A DNA stretch of 29,902 nucleotides from Chara braunii (GCA_003427395.1 BFEA01000431.1:994699-1024600), one strand, 5' to 3'. Positions 11,401 through 18,415 are shown, counted from the first letter of the stretch. Numbers and translations are program-made. The notes: generated from the letters alone by a model not told the origin.

Positions 11401-12908
11401 CATAGGTTTACTGAAGGCATCTGGTGCTTCCAATCTGCCAGTCGTCAGGATGTCGGGTACTGTGTTCTGACCTGCTGCCAACTTTCCGGTGTTCTTATGC
11501 TGTAAGTGGGCCTGGAGGCGCTCGTTAAACCACCAGTACACATGGGCCTGGCGGCGCTCGTTAAACCACCAGTAAACATGGGCCTGGCGGCGCTCGTTAA
11601 ACCACCAGTACACATGGGCCTGGTGGCGCTCGTTAAACCACCAGTGCACATGGGCCTGGCGGTGCTCGTTAAAACCACCAGTACACATGGGCCTGGCGGC
11701 GCTCGTTAAACCACCAGTGCACATGGGCCTGGCGGGTTATAGTTTTCTGACTCTGCTTGGCGTTCGTTAAACCACCAGTACACATGGGCCTGGCGGGTTA
11801 TAGTTTTCTGACTCTGCTTGGAGTGTGAAGTTCTTTGAAGTGACAGGAAAGCTGTGCTAACGAGTTCACCAGGCCTTTGTTTCTTTTTCCTCGTTTTTTC
11901 ACTTTTCCAAAGTGCGCTGAAGGACGAAAGTAGTCGTTCATGTCCTAAAGGACAGAACTAGCCCTGGCCCACTGCATGTGGACACCTGCTCGTCCAGGTG
12001 CAATTATGTCTGCACATCCAGGTGCAATCTTTCCGGGTCGGTTTTCCCGTTTCTGACCTGATTGGGATGTTTATGTGGTGCTGTTTTTTAATGTTTCTTT
12101 TTTTTGTTTTAATTATATTTATGTGGTGCCGTTAATGTTTCTTAATTATATTCTGTGAACTGCCTCAGGTTTATTCTGTGAACAGGCCTTCCAAAAACTT
12201 GAAGAAATCAGGATGCATAATCATGATGGAAGACGAAGACGAAGACGAAGACGAAGACGAAGACGAAGACGAAGACGAAGACGACGACGAAGACGACGAC
12301 GAAGACGACGACGACGACGACGANGACGACGAAGACGACGACGACGACGACGACGACGAAGACGAAGACGAAGACGAAGACGAAGACGAAGACGAAGACG
12401 AAGACGAAGACGAAGACGAAGACGAAGACGACGAAAAGAATATGAAGATGTAGAAAAGAATATGACAGAATCAACGAACTTACCGTGATGATAAATGGAT
12501 AACAATGACAACTATGAAGATGAAGATGAAGATGAAGAATATGACAGAATCAACAAACTTGCCTAATGATGAATGGATTAACGAAGAAGATAAAGATAAA
12601 GATAGGAAAGAAGATAACAAGGATATGACGATGATGAATATGACAGAATCGACAAGCTAACACAAAAGAATAATTAAAAGGATGACAATGACAAAGACGA
12701 AGATAAAGAGGACGATAATTTCATGGATGATGATGAGAACGAGGGTGAAATGATGATGAAAGTGTGGGGATGAACATGACAGGATTGACGACAAACTTAC
12801 CTTCCGGCGGAACACATTGAAAGTGCAATTACAGATTCCACAATTGGCGGCATCCTGAAAAGGTGGAGGGTCTGCAGCCGACCCCCCAGATATTGCCGAG
12901 TTTGCCAT
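425..12908 (-). CDS. FYVE zinc-finger protein gene, four exons, 3' end outside the window
   Basis: Join of 12908-12801, 10536-10480, 1949-1882 and 677-425, giving 162 residues so far. The FYVE domain (about residues 15-75) binds phosphatidylinositol 3-phosphate on endosomal membranes in known families. Visible are CGIC (C23, C26), the basic patch RRKHHCRSCG (34-43), C47, H50 where most FYVE domains have the sixth Cys, and VRVCDTC (66-72). The N-terminal WxxD of classical FYVE domains is replaced by PPPFQDA, a form I associate with a plant subgroup. Residues 79-140 are Ser/Thr/acid-rich and probably disordered; residues 145-154 hold a CxC-x4-CxC motif (CRCHMPLCIC). Intron phases are 0, 0 and 2 and agree at every junction; the domain is only whole when spliced. 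Introns are 2264, 8530 and 1204 bp and full of transposon debris. Exact function unknown; membrane trafficking is likely. Confidence 0.88.
678..1243. other. Intron 3, left part: no gene
   Basis: Apart from a T-rich stretch (about 925-965) and a C-rich stretch (1075-1205), I see no exon, RNA or structured repeat. Reading frames are short and lack codon structure. Confidence 0.6.
1244..1435 (-). mobile_element. tRNA-derived SINE-like element in FYVE intron 3
   Basis: On the minus strand an A-box-like TAGATCAGTTGG (1427-1416) is followed 44 nt later by a B-box-like GGTTCGTGCCC (1383-1373), the spacing found in tRNA genes. The arms do not fold into a convincing complete tRNA, so I read it as a pol III promoter head of a SINE. 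About 100 nt of unique body follow, then a simple tail of repeated TGTGAG (about 1279-1244). Target-site duplications were not resolved. Body length and tail type fit SINEs; the family is unknown to me. Confidence 0.5.
1882..1949 (-). CDS. FYVE gene exon 3
   Basis: 22 codons plus two bases. The acceptor CCATTGCAG lies at 1950 upward and the donor GTAAGT at 1881-1876. The product is VLPQFGMSTPVRVCDTCF followed by EMPS; it carries the conserved RVC and the last two zinc ligands C69 and C72. The split codon AT|T is completed by exon 4 and gives Ile78. The exon sits just left of a CA-rich repeat block. Confidence 0.9.
1999..2350. repeat. CA-rich cryptic simple repeat
   Basis: About 350 bp of imperfect CACA, CCCA and CACACC tracts in intron 2. 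Open frames of 130-190 codons across it encode only His, Thr and Pro strings and are artefacts of the repeat. It begins about 50 bp upstream of the exon 3 acceptor. Confidence 0.95.
2371..2432. repeat. (AG)n microsatellite
   Basis: 62-bp perfect AG run following directly on the CA-rich tract, giving a polypurine block next to a polypyrimidine-free CA block. Confidence 0.97.
2502..2565. repeat. 43-bp tandem duplication
   Basis: The 21-bp word caccagcatactgatggaca-a begins near 2502 and again near 2545. A related phrase (ccaccactccgtccacc) occurs near 2530 and 2640. Non-coding, intron 2. Confidence 0.75.
2570..3600. other. Intron 2 sequence without recognised feature
   Basis: Mixed-composition DNA with a G-run near 3200-3216 and short A-rich stretches. 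Open frames here have no recognisable domain and no flanking splice signals that I trust. I see nothing else. Confidence 0.5.
3600..4080. repeat. Pyrimidine-rich compound minisatellite
   Basis: Almost purely C/T on the plus strand, built from variants of ccctccaccttctgcca, cctccctcctccacgcacc and cccacctcctttgccattcc. The phrase around ccaccttctgcca recurs near 3627, 3813 and 3919. Strong strand asymmetry, capable in principle of triplex formation. Long open frames in both strands follow from the composition and are not genes. Confidence 0.85.
4270..5090 (+). repeat. LTR-like repeat family, copy 1
   Basis: This stretch shares at least five collinear blocks with the reverse complement of 15310-16190: the palindrome CTGGCGCTCAGCGCCCAG (4286-4303) with ACTATCCTAC after it; CCAGGTACGT with TCTCG (4415-4430); CCCGGCTATGG (4560); TTCCAGTAGCTTCC (4785) with CGCCCAGGCC; and ATTCAGG, CCCGCCTTCACT, TTAGGGCGGGCAC (5030-5075). 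Spacing between blocks is similar. It contains a TATA-like CCTATATAGAGAG (4735) and an internal (CT)n. Length and layout suggest a solo or partial LTR, but no TG/CA ends, primer site or coding partner could be fixed. Confidence 0.6.
4442..4489. repeat. (TC)n microsatellite
   Basis: 48-bp TC run inside the LTR-like copy; the inverted copy at 15.3-16.2 kb lacks it, so it expanded after the copies separated. Confidence 0.97.
5190..5600. repeat. CCT-rich pyrimidine tract with (TCC)n core
   Basis: C/T-dominated low-complexity DNA with a pure TCC run at about 5354-5395 followed by a C-run to 5406. It separates LTR-like copy 1 from the retrotransposon remnant. Frames across it (Pro/Ser on plus, Gly on minus) are compositional. 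Confidence 0.92.
5740..6860 (-). pseudogene. gag: Decayed gag of a truncated LTR retrotransposon
   Basis: One minus-strand frame runs from about 6860 to 6151, interrupted only by single stops, among them a TAG near 6750, a TAG at 6588-6586 and a TAA at 6393-6391. Segments include SDETAEQIIA, FIPMFFHPVSLTMYADEELH, LQQVLTEIHEAGPEAENLVW, FDLCSFNEQLDRAETGLDLL and, past the last stop, a charged coiled-coil stretch (AKT region EEALQAEKTKKGAMEHQRK). Further left, in other frames, lie MTREEQEKTEEELKPEPVKK and MKFPFTLTGRKGEHLLLWIA; the latter resembles the start of a gag capsid domain. Placement left of a minus-strand primer site and 5' LTR supports gag. No protease or RT follows, so the element is cut off at the left. 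Assignment as gag is partly from context. Confidence 0.55.
6870..7160. other. Retrotransposon leader, no gene
   Basis: Lies between the gag remnant and the leader repeats. Two similar phrases aggtaagtcca occur near 6987 and 7020. No coding content seen. Confidence 0.4.
7164..7565. repeat. Tandem repeats in the retrotransposon leader
   Basis: Two tiers. From 7164 to 7280 about four diverged units of roughly 28-33 bp share atgctntcgccagtc and gccacgtcagc. From about 7343 to 7565 two units of about 111 bp are recognisable through ggaaccannnagcga, gcatatggt, aaccactctgc and agagagaga. All sit in the untranslated leader between primer site and gag. Confidence 0.7.
7618..7629 (-). other. Primer-binding site, initiator tRNA-Met type
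   Basis: On the minus strand it reads TGGTATCAGAGC, the complement of the 3' end of plant initiator tRNA-Met used by most plant LTR retrotransposons. Three bases separate it from the LTR end at 7633, the expected arrangement, and it fixes the element's sense as minus. Confidence 0.9.
7633..8616 (-). mobile_element. 5' LTR of the truncated retrotransposon
   Basis: Begins TGTAATGAGCCC and ends CGAGTTACA on the plus strand, so both ends carry TGTAA/TTACA terminal inverted repeats. The left end is fixed by the adjacent primer site; the right end is inferred from the matching terminus. 984 bp. It contains a palindromic TATA-like CTATATAG (8250) and a perfect hairpin near 8303-8325 (CCGTCCG / CGGACGG). 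No partner LTR with this sequence was found to the left, so the element is truncated. It lies in FYVE intron 2 in the same orientation as the gene. Confidence 0.75.
8617..9000. other. Intron 2, no recognised feature
   Basis: Frames of about 100-150 codons exist on both strands but overlap each other, lack any domain I know and show no splice context. Confidence 0.4.
9005..9102. repeat. 49-bp tandem duplication
   Basis: gggaccacct(t/c)agtaccat and gcactgctg occur at 9005 and again at 9054. Two units, non-coding. Confidence 0.8.
9590..9611. repeat. Poly(T) run
   Basis: 22 consecutive T. Could be the poly(A) tail of a minus-strand retroposed sequence lying to its right (9612 onward), but I found no target-site duplication to prove it. 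Confidence 0.6.
9838..10010. repeat. 15-bp minisatellite (gatgggaccaccaaa)
   Basis: About a dozen units of 12 or 15 bp alternating gatgggaccaccaaa, gatgggaccaaa and gtaggaccaaa. On the plus strand it would read as MGPPK repeats; without start context, domain or conserved flanks I treat it as intronic satellite. Confidence 0.88.
10094..10375. repeat. 155-bp tandem duplication, two diverged units
   Basis: Unit 1 (about 10094-10225) and unit 2 (about 10250-10375) share aacccctc, ctttggactt, ggcaaaacat, gccacaaacgaattgc and ccagata in the same order at a distance of about 155 bp. It ends about 100 bp downstream of exon 2 on the gene strand. Confidence 0.8.
10480..10536 (-). CDS. FYVE gene exon 2
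   Basis: 19 codons encoding HHCRSCGKTVCGEHSSNTK, the central zinc-binding segment. The acceptor is TTTTTTGCAG directly before CAT (10537 onward) and the donor is GTGAGA after AAA (10479 downward). Phase is 0 on both sides, matching exons 1 and 3. H50 in CGEH replaces the usual sixth Cys ligand. The exon is only 57 nt and stands more than 2 kb from exon 1 and 8.5 kb from exon 3, so a gene finder could easily miss it. Confidence 0.9.
10560..11237. other. Intron 1, left part: no gene
   Basis: Contains a short dyad around 10790-10818 (ggtaaa / tttacc) and a T-run near 10880. Nothing codes convincingly. Confidence 0.45.
11238..11302 (+). ncRNA. Decayed hammerhead ribozyme, twin of the copy at 33-92
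   Basis: This 65-nt stretch aligns without gaps to 31-95: both start CTACAGAC, both carry GATGAGTCGGT in the middle and both end GTCAC after CAGT(T/C)TGTC-like bases. Here the core CTGATGA has become CAGATGA, stem I no longer pairs, the 3' half of stem II is altered (CTCAC for CCGAC) and GAAAC is CAAAGC. It is therefore expected to be inactive. Exact length conservation with lost function marks it as an old relative of the same element. Confidence 0.72.
11508..11822. repeat. 36-bp minisatellite with two 61-bp variant units
   Basis: Units start gggcctgg(c/a)gg at 11508, 11544, 11580, 11616, 11652, 11689, 11725 and 11786. Six periods are 36-37 bp and one is 61 bp, the longer unit having gained ttatagttttctgactctgc. 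Each unit holds cgttaaaccaccagtacac. There are no unique spacers, so it is not a CRISPR array. The phrase taaaccaccagtac recurs in the SINE-like element at 13573. Confidence 0.9.
11823..12229. other. Intron 1 sequence, no gene
   Basis: Short duplicated phrases (tttatgtggtgc near 12067 and 12118; ccaggtgcaat near 11995 and 12019), otherwise nothing recognised. Confidence 0.45.
12230..12430. repeat. (GAAGAC)n / (GAC)n satellite
   Basis: About 200 bp of gaagac hexamers with interspersed gac trimers and one ambiguous base at 12324. It would read as Glu-Asp or Arg-Arg strings depending on frame. Lies in FYVE intron 1 about 370 bp downstream of the exon 1 donor, so it is transcribed with the gene. 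Confidence 0.97.
12459..12795. repeat. Purine-rich degenerate tandem repeat
   Basis: The phrase atgacaga(a)tcaacnaactt recurs near 12462, 12541, 12640 and 12776 at irregular distances of about 79-136 bp, separated by gatgaa-rich filler. It reaches to the exon 1 donor, and the last unit contains the donor's flanking bases (aaacttac), so the donor motif itself resembles a unit of the repeat. Confidence 0.65.
12801..12908 (-). CDS. FYVE gene exon 1 with start codon
   Basis: 36 codons, from ATG at 12908-12906 to AAG just before a consensus donor GTAAGT (12800-12795). The ATG is followed by G and is the first one after an in-frame TAA about 36 nt upstream, so I take it as the start. The product begins MANSAISGGSAAD and continues through PPPFQDA and the first zinc pair (C23, C26) to FRRK, the first half of the basic patch. 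The intron is phase 0 and cuts the patch exactly between RRK and HHCR. A transcription start is not evident in the sequence upstream. Confidence 0.87.
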
Positions 12909-13490
12909 AACCAAAAGCTTTAGCAGGATGTGCGGATGAGATTAGATTTGCCGCGTTCGTCCTGGCAGCAAAAGACAGCGGAAGCAATTCAATATCAGTA
13001 AAGCCAGCTTGAGAACACAAGGTAGAGCCGACAAGATATGGTGGACTTAGAAGGAGATGACACTAAGGGGGATAGATGACAAACAACAGCTGCCTTTTGT
13101 CATGGTGGTTTAGAAGGACCTAGGGAGGGAGGCTTGGGAGGAAGGGAGGTTTGGGAGGTGAGGGAGGAAGGGAGGAAGGCAAAGAGAGAAGATGGAGTAG
13201 GGATGAGATATGCTGGACTTTGAACGAGATGAAAGGAGACAGGAGGGGGAAAGAGGACAAACAACAGCTGCCTTTCATCATGGAGGTTTGGGAGGAGTGA
13301 GGAAGGGAGGTTTGGGAGGAGGGAGGAAGGGAGGGAGGGAAGGAGGCAATGAGACAAAAAGAGAAGATGAAGGAGGAAAGTAGGTAGAAATTGAGATGAA
13401 AAAAGTGTTAGCCGAAGCTCCCATCCACAGCCAAAGAACATAGTCCTCATTTACTGAAACAGGGGTGGTGGGGGTGGAGCAGAGAGAAAG
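12909..13490. promoter_or_regulatory. Upstream region of the FYVE gene with G/A-rich repeats
   Basis: The first roughly 110 bp upstream of the ATG have mixed composition and may be 5' UTR. Beyond lies a 178-bp direct repeat marked by gacaaacaacagctgcctttt at 13079 and 13257, each followed by ggaggtttgggagg-type purine tracts. No clear TATA box in minus sense was seen; the start of transcription cannot be placed. Confidence 0.4.
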
Positions 13491-13504
13491 TCGACAAAAC
13501 TTCT

Positions 13505-13740
13505 TCACCGCCGGTCAAAGGTCCAGTGTTTGACTTTCACACAACCAGGGTTCAAGCCCTGGCACCCTCCTTAAACCACCAGTACTTCCTAAGGCCACGG
13601 CCGTTAACGCTCCAGCCGTGGGCTGAAAGAACGGCACCCAAGTTCATCGGACTGGAAACGAATTTTTCCCATGGCCGAAGTACTGGCAGTTTAACAACAT
13701 GTACTGGTGGCCTGAAATGCTGGTTTCCAAGCTGAGAGGG
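13505..13740 (+). mobile_element. SINE-like element with tRNA-type B box
   Basis: A perfect T-arm-like hairpin ccaggg-ttcaag-ccctgg holds a B box (13549-13559). An A-box-like GGTCAAAGG lies about 37 nt upstream, slightly short of tRNA spacing. The following body contains an imperfect inverted repeat: taaaccaccagtactt (13573) against aagtactggcagtttaa (13677), and gtactggtgg at 13701. It ends near GAGGGGATTCTACAG (13736), a phrase also found just before the hammerhead at 23-37. No poly(A) tail or target duplication seen. Confidence 0.42.
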
Positions 13741-14060
13741 GATTCTACAGAGAGAGACCGAGCATAGAGACAGCAACAGCACCACTCTCAGCGGGACTGA
13801 TCCTGATGTCCACCCAGGGCACCACTTCATCCGAGTCTGTGGGTTTTGAGGGAGGGCGGCGACCGGAGGCCGAAACGGCGGGCCTAGTCCGGCAATTTCA
13901 AATTGGCAACTTTGGCGTTTTTTCACGCTCAGAAGAATTCACAGAAAATTCTGAAACATTGAAAATCGGTAGATTAGGTCGTGATCTTTCTAGAAAAAAT
14001 AACAGAAAATTTTAAAAAAATCATTTTGACCGTGAAACAGTCGCCACACCAATATTATGT
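13741..14060. other. Intergenic, no recognised feature
   Basis: No exon or RNA signature recognised; A-rich toward 14000-14040. Confidence 0.45.
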
Positions 14061-14067
14061 TCCAGTT

Positions 14068-14323
14068 TGGTACCAACCGTACAGACTGTATGGACTCTGT
14101 GGTACCAACCGTACAGATTGTACGGACTCTGTGGTACCAACCGTACAGATTGTACGGACTCTATGGTACCAACTGTACAAATTGTACGGAATCTGTGGTA
14201 CCAACTTTACAGATTGTACGGACTCTCTGGTACCAAGTGTACAGATTGTATGGACTCTGTGGTGCCAACTGTACAGATTGTACGGACTCTGTGGTACCAA
14301 CTGTACAAATTGTACGGGGTTCC
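14068..14323. repeat. 32-bp tandem array, eight units, two palindromes per unit
   Basis: Units begin tggtaccaac at 14068, 14100, 14132, 14164, 14196, 14228, 14260 and 14292. Each has the self-complementary TGGTACCA and the dyad CCGTACA-GAT-TGTACGG. Period is exactly 32 bp with no indel. Differences are mostly transitions (cgtaca/tgtaca) that often weaken the dyad. Frames reading through it are artefacts. Confidence 0.95.
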
Positions 14324-14589
14324 AGAGGAGGGCCCAACTGCCTCACTGACAGATAGTACGGACTGAGAAGAGCAAGTTCTTGCAAAAAAAAAAAAACCTA
14401 CAGAGTTGAACGGAAGGACGTCGGGGAAAATCACGAAGGATATGTGTTCACAACAGTTCCTCCAGGAATGCATCTGCCCAAAATCATTGATAGTTTCATA
14501 TTTTGCTTTTTGTGTTTTTTATTTTTTACTTCTAAGTTAGTTTTAGTGACCTACCCACGAGGCAGGGCATTTTCCACGGACAACTGACA

Positions 14590-14890
14590 GTTGCAACCAA
14601 CAGGGCACTCTCACATGTACTCAAGATTTTGTATCCAGCTGCTTTTACATCCAAAGAGTCGTTGCTGTTTTTGCTTTTTTTTTCGTACAGCCGTGTGTGC
14701 TGAGGGCTGTAACGCCTGTTGGTAGGGCATATTCTCATTTGTGCCCAATGTTCTGTATCCAACTACTTCCATGTCCAAAGAGCTGTTGCATTTTATTCCT
14801 TTTTCTTTTTTTTTCCTATTTCCGTGTTTTGTTGAGGGCAGAAACGCCCTTTGGCAAACTTTCACATGTACCCAACGTTCTGGACACGTC
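14590..14890. repeat. Three diverged tandem units of about 125 bp
   Basis: ggcanactctcacatgtac, tgtatccanct and catccaaagag(tc/ct)gttgc recur from about 14601, 14726 and 14852, separated by T-rich stretches. The third unit stops after cccaacgttctgga. Non-coding. Confidence 0.75.
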
Positions 14891-14899
14891 TTTTTTTTT

Positions 14900-15300
14900 T
14901 CCTTTTCTTTGTTTTTTTTTTTTTTTTTGCCCCCGACAGGTACCAAAAAAGAGAATACAATGGGACCCAGGCTCGGCAAAACTCGGTGCGCAGTGAAATT
15001 CAGGGTCGGCCAAAACAGGCTCGGAGGTAGAGGTGGTTTGACCCCGGTTGTGGTTAAGCATCAACGATAACAGATTTGACTCTGACTGATCCTCTGGTCA
15101 TGTGTGCAGAGAGTTCCATTTGGTTATTCTCTGAAGCAAGGAAGCTATTGGCCTCAAGTGTGAGAGCATACCCACACTACGACTTTCCAGGATGCATCTG
15201 ACCTTAATGCACTGGACAGCAATTACGTCCAAAGAGGAGTAAAAATGTCCTTGTGTGAGTGTGCCTTCAAGGGGAGAGATTGGATTGGTGCGAGGAACAA
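14900..15300. other. Intergenic, T-rich then mixed
   Basis: Contains two poly(T) runs at 14891-14928. I recognise nothing beyond that. Confidence 0.45.
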
Positions 15301-15309
15301 GCCCTCAAG

Positions 15310-16190
15310 GGGCCCTACCAGACATCACATTGTTCTGGGCTAAGGCCCCCAGCAAGCCAAGTGCCCGCCCTAAGTGAAGGCGGGCCTGAATATTCGTCAA
15401 AGGCAAAATTCGACATTTCCATATGTGGGTATTCAGGCTCTCGCAGCACGCCAGTTGGTTGGGAAGACGCGTGAGCTTCACATTGCTGCGTCATACACTT
15501 GGCCCAGGCCTTGACAGTTGCGCCTGGGCACGCATACACAAAGCAGGGCCGATACATTAGGAAGCAGGCCTTCGGCCTTTGCAAAAACAGTAGTGCCAAC
15601 GCACCTGCCTGGGAGCCCTGCATAGATGCAGCAAACAGCCCAAGTCCGAAGACTCAGGCCGTGCCTAACTGCAAAGGGCCCAGGCCCTCAACTGTAGTCT
15701 CGGGCCTGGGCGCAGGGTCTGGGACCCAACCGGAAGCTACTGGAAGCTTCCAGCCAGGCCACACACAGCATCCAGGAGGCTGCCACTTCCACAAAAGGAA
15801 TGAGGCAGCCCAGGCCAGGCGTTCTGGCCAGCGCTGGCAATGCGGAAGTGCTGCTGCGCTCTCGCTTGATGCTGCGCTGCTGCCAAGGGCGCTGACGGGG
15901 CGCGAGAGATGAAGTGGGGCGCTGCAGGGCAGCGGGGCGCAGGCAGCCATAGCCGGGCTCCTGGGCGCCAGGGGGTACAGCGGATGATCAGGCGGTCTTC
16001 AGGGAAGGATGCGCTGTGTGGGGTAATCAAGGTCTGATTGAGGGTGACGAGATACGTACCTGGTACATGGAGAGAGGTCGGCGATGGTGTTGGCAGTCAT
16101 GTACATTGGTCTTCGTGAGTCGAAGTGATCCTGTTGCATGAACCAGCTGTAGGTAGGATAGTCTGGTAGAGTAGGCTGGGCGCTGAGCGC
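15310..16190 (-). repeat. LTR-like repeat family, copy 2 (inverted)
   Basis: Reverse complement matches copy 1 at 4270-5090 in five blocks in the same order: the CTGGGCGCTGAGCGCCAG palindrome (16176-16193), ACGTACCTGG (16055), CCATAGCCGGGC (15947), GGAAGCTACTGGAAGC (15731) with GGCCTGGGCG, and GCCCGCCCTAAGTGAAGG (15362). Rich in GGCCT and GGGCC words. No (CT)n as in copy 1. Probable solo or partial LTR; ends not determined. Confidence 0.58.
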
Positions 16191-16199
16191 CAGACAGAG

Positions 16200-16660
16200 C
16201 AGAGCGACTTTGGATACTGTGTGGCCTACAGGCATGAACATTGGTTCATTTCTTCATTGTATTGCTCTATATGGACGGTTTTCTTGGTGCATTTGTACTC
16301 TCTGCTTGGGACACGACTACTGGGACAGCTGTGTGATATCGCAACTTGGTTTTATGTATATCGCTCACACTCATATTCCTTGCATTGGCGAGTGTGAGAA
16401 AGGAAAAGACAAAGACATCATATGGACTAATGATTGCGCAAATCTCAACTGTCAGTTATTTATCTAACATCATAGCGTTGGGTCAGTTGTCTGACACAAA
16501 GCGCTTGTTTTGCTCCAGTTGGGATCATTATGTTAGACAACCGTTCCAACTTGGGACTTGGGACTTGGGACTTGGGAGAATGCGCACGGTGGCAGGTAGG
16601 GTAGGCAGGAGGGAGCAACCTCGACTCTGTGAAGCTCTGGAAGGCAGGTATGGGCATATT
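16200..16660. other. Intergenic, no recognised gene
   Basis: Short frames only. A small triplication of gggactt lies at 16553-16576. Confidence 0.45.
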
Positions 16661-16671
16661 CTTACATTGGG

Positions 16672-17125
16672 AGTTGTTTGACTGAATCTAGACATAAGAA
16701 CGCAAGAATGCATCCGAAAAAATGATTTGTGGTCTATATAAGATGCAGTTGCTTTCTTGCACTCGCTCTGATGGGATTTCTTTGACTGAATCTGGACGTA
16801 AGAATGTACAAATGCATCCGGCGAAGTCTGTACATCAGTATGGTCTATAAGAGGCAGGTGTTCGCTTGCACTCATTCTGAAGAAGCAACAATTCAGTGGT
16901 CAGGAGAGCAAAGAGTTGGGAGCAAAGATTTGTTGATAATCACTCGTTCGCTAGGATTTTTTGATTGAACCTGGACTTCAGAGTGGAAAGGTGCATCCAA
17001 GAAGGTTGTAGGGTATGCTCTAAGAGGCTGGTGCTTGATTACACTGGTTTTGAACAAGCAGCAGCTCTCTAGTGGTCAGGAGATCGCAAACTCGGATCAC
17101 AGATTTGTTGGGAATCACTCGGGCC
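16672..17125. repeat. Three diverged direct repeats
   Basis: ttgactgaatctngac, gcatcc, tctataagag-like, cttgcactc and gatttgttgnnaatcactcg recur. Starts are near 16679, 16783 and 16960; the first unit lacks the 3' half. The last two are about 177 bp long. Confidence 0.7.
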
Positions 17126-17311
17126 GTACTCACACTGGCTCGACCTTAAATGTATCTGACTGAATTTACGGCCAGATCTACATGTATGTGACTGCATTTA
17201 CGTCCATAAACAAGTGAAAAAAGTCCAAGTGTGAGTACGCCCTCGTTCTGATTACTCAGCAAACCTAGAACGACTGCAAAGTTGCTAAGAGTCGCGTCGG
17301 TTCTGGAGAGG

Positions 17312-17815
17312 CAATCATGCCTGCAAGAAGACTTTCCAGCCAAGTCTCAATAATTGATCTTGATCCATTGATTCATTGATTAATTGATTTCATTGATTCA
17401 TTGATTGATTCATTGATTGAATGACTGATTGAATGACTGATTGAATGACTGATTGAATGATTGAATGATTGAATGATAGATTGATTGATTGATTACAAAG
17501 TTGTGGAATGTGAAGTGGCTGTCAATAAATTTGTCCAAATGCTTTTCATGAAAAGAGTTAAATGTTATTTTGTGCACACGAGTGAGAAAGTTGCCTCGTT
17601 TCTCCTCTTCTTCCTCCGTTGCTTTGTTCTGAAGATCCTCCTCTGGCACTCTTCGGCAAGCGCATCATGAGCACCAGCAACGTTTACAGTCGTGCGTGCA
17701 ATAAATTACAAATTGATAATTGATTGACTGCCAAGTTGTGAGAGTATGAGATGGCTGTGAATACGTTATGGTCGAATGTTTTGCAAGAATAAAGCCAACT
17801 AATCTTTCTTTGCTC
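17312..17815. repeat. ATTG-rich repeat family, copy 1
   Basis: Begins gcaatcatgcctg, then about 150 bp of attgatt/gaatgact tetranucleotide repeats (17345-17500). Then follow two units that start ttg(t)nnaagttgtg(g)a and atggctgtnaat and end gaatgnttt(g/t)ca, at about 17495 and 17725. The same order is seen at 27642-28275. Confidence 0.75.
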
Positions 17816-18369
17816 CCAAACAGTTACCTACAGCATCACATTCACGTGCCCTTTTGGCGGTACGGTAGGGGCAGGTTGACAATCATGTTACATGCCCAGT
17901 TGGGCGATGTACATAATAACCGAGGATCCGCAATGTGATAAAAAGGACTGAATGGACAATGCAGTGCAAGTAGAATCTCAACAAGCAATGTGCATTCCGA
18001 TACATACAAAATGGTGCTTTTATAGCGCAGGGAAGACTTTAGATACAAGTCCTGACCTGACCGGGACTGACCTCATTCACGTAGCACAAGATAGCGAAGC
18101 AGAATGCTAGAATGCAAATGACTAGCCCAATCAATGTTTAAACGCAGACCAAACATGCATCATGTCCATCCCAAGGTGTGAAGGAGCCTGGCGCTATACA
18201 AAGGAGAGAGGCGCCAGGTCCAGACATACACAGACGAAGAGGAGGGGATCAGACGAAGAAGAGGAAGGGGGAGATGGGAAAGTCGTCAACACCAAGTCTC
18301 GTTTCAAGTCCCAAATAATCCCTCTTCAATATGTCTGAAGTCCAATGTTGAGTCTGGATCCAAATGTCA

Positions 18370-18374
<5 letters not shown>
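17816..18374. other. Intergenic; one hairpin
   Basis: The only structure seen is the inverted repeat CCTGGCGC / GCGCCAGG at about 18188-18218 with a loop of about 14 nt. Confidence 0.5.

Positions 18375-18415
<41 letters not shown>
18375..18415. repeat. (CT)n microsatellite at gap edge
   Basis: The CT run continues to the first unknown base, so the repeat is likely what stopped the assembly. Confidence 0.95.

Noticed and set aside
11508-11822. CRISPR-like direct repeats of 36 bp
   Set aside because: Units abut head to tail with no unique spacers, and the DNA is eukaryotic.
12178-12488. Open frames of acidic (Glu-Asp) or Arg strings
   Set aside because: Produced entirely by the GAAGAC hexamer; the block is inside an intron with exons on the other strand.
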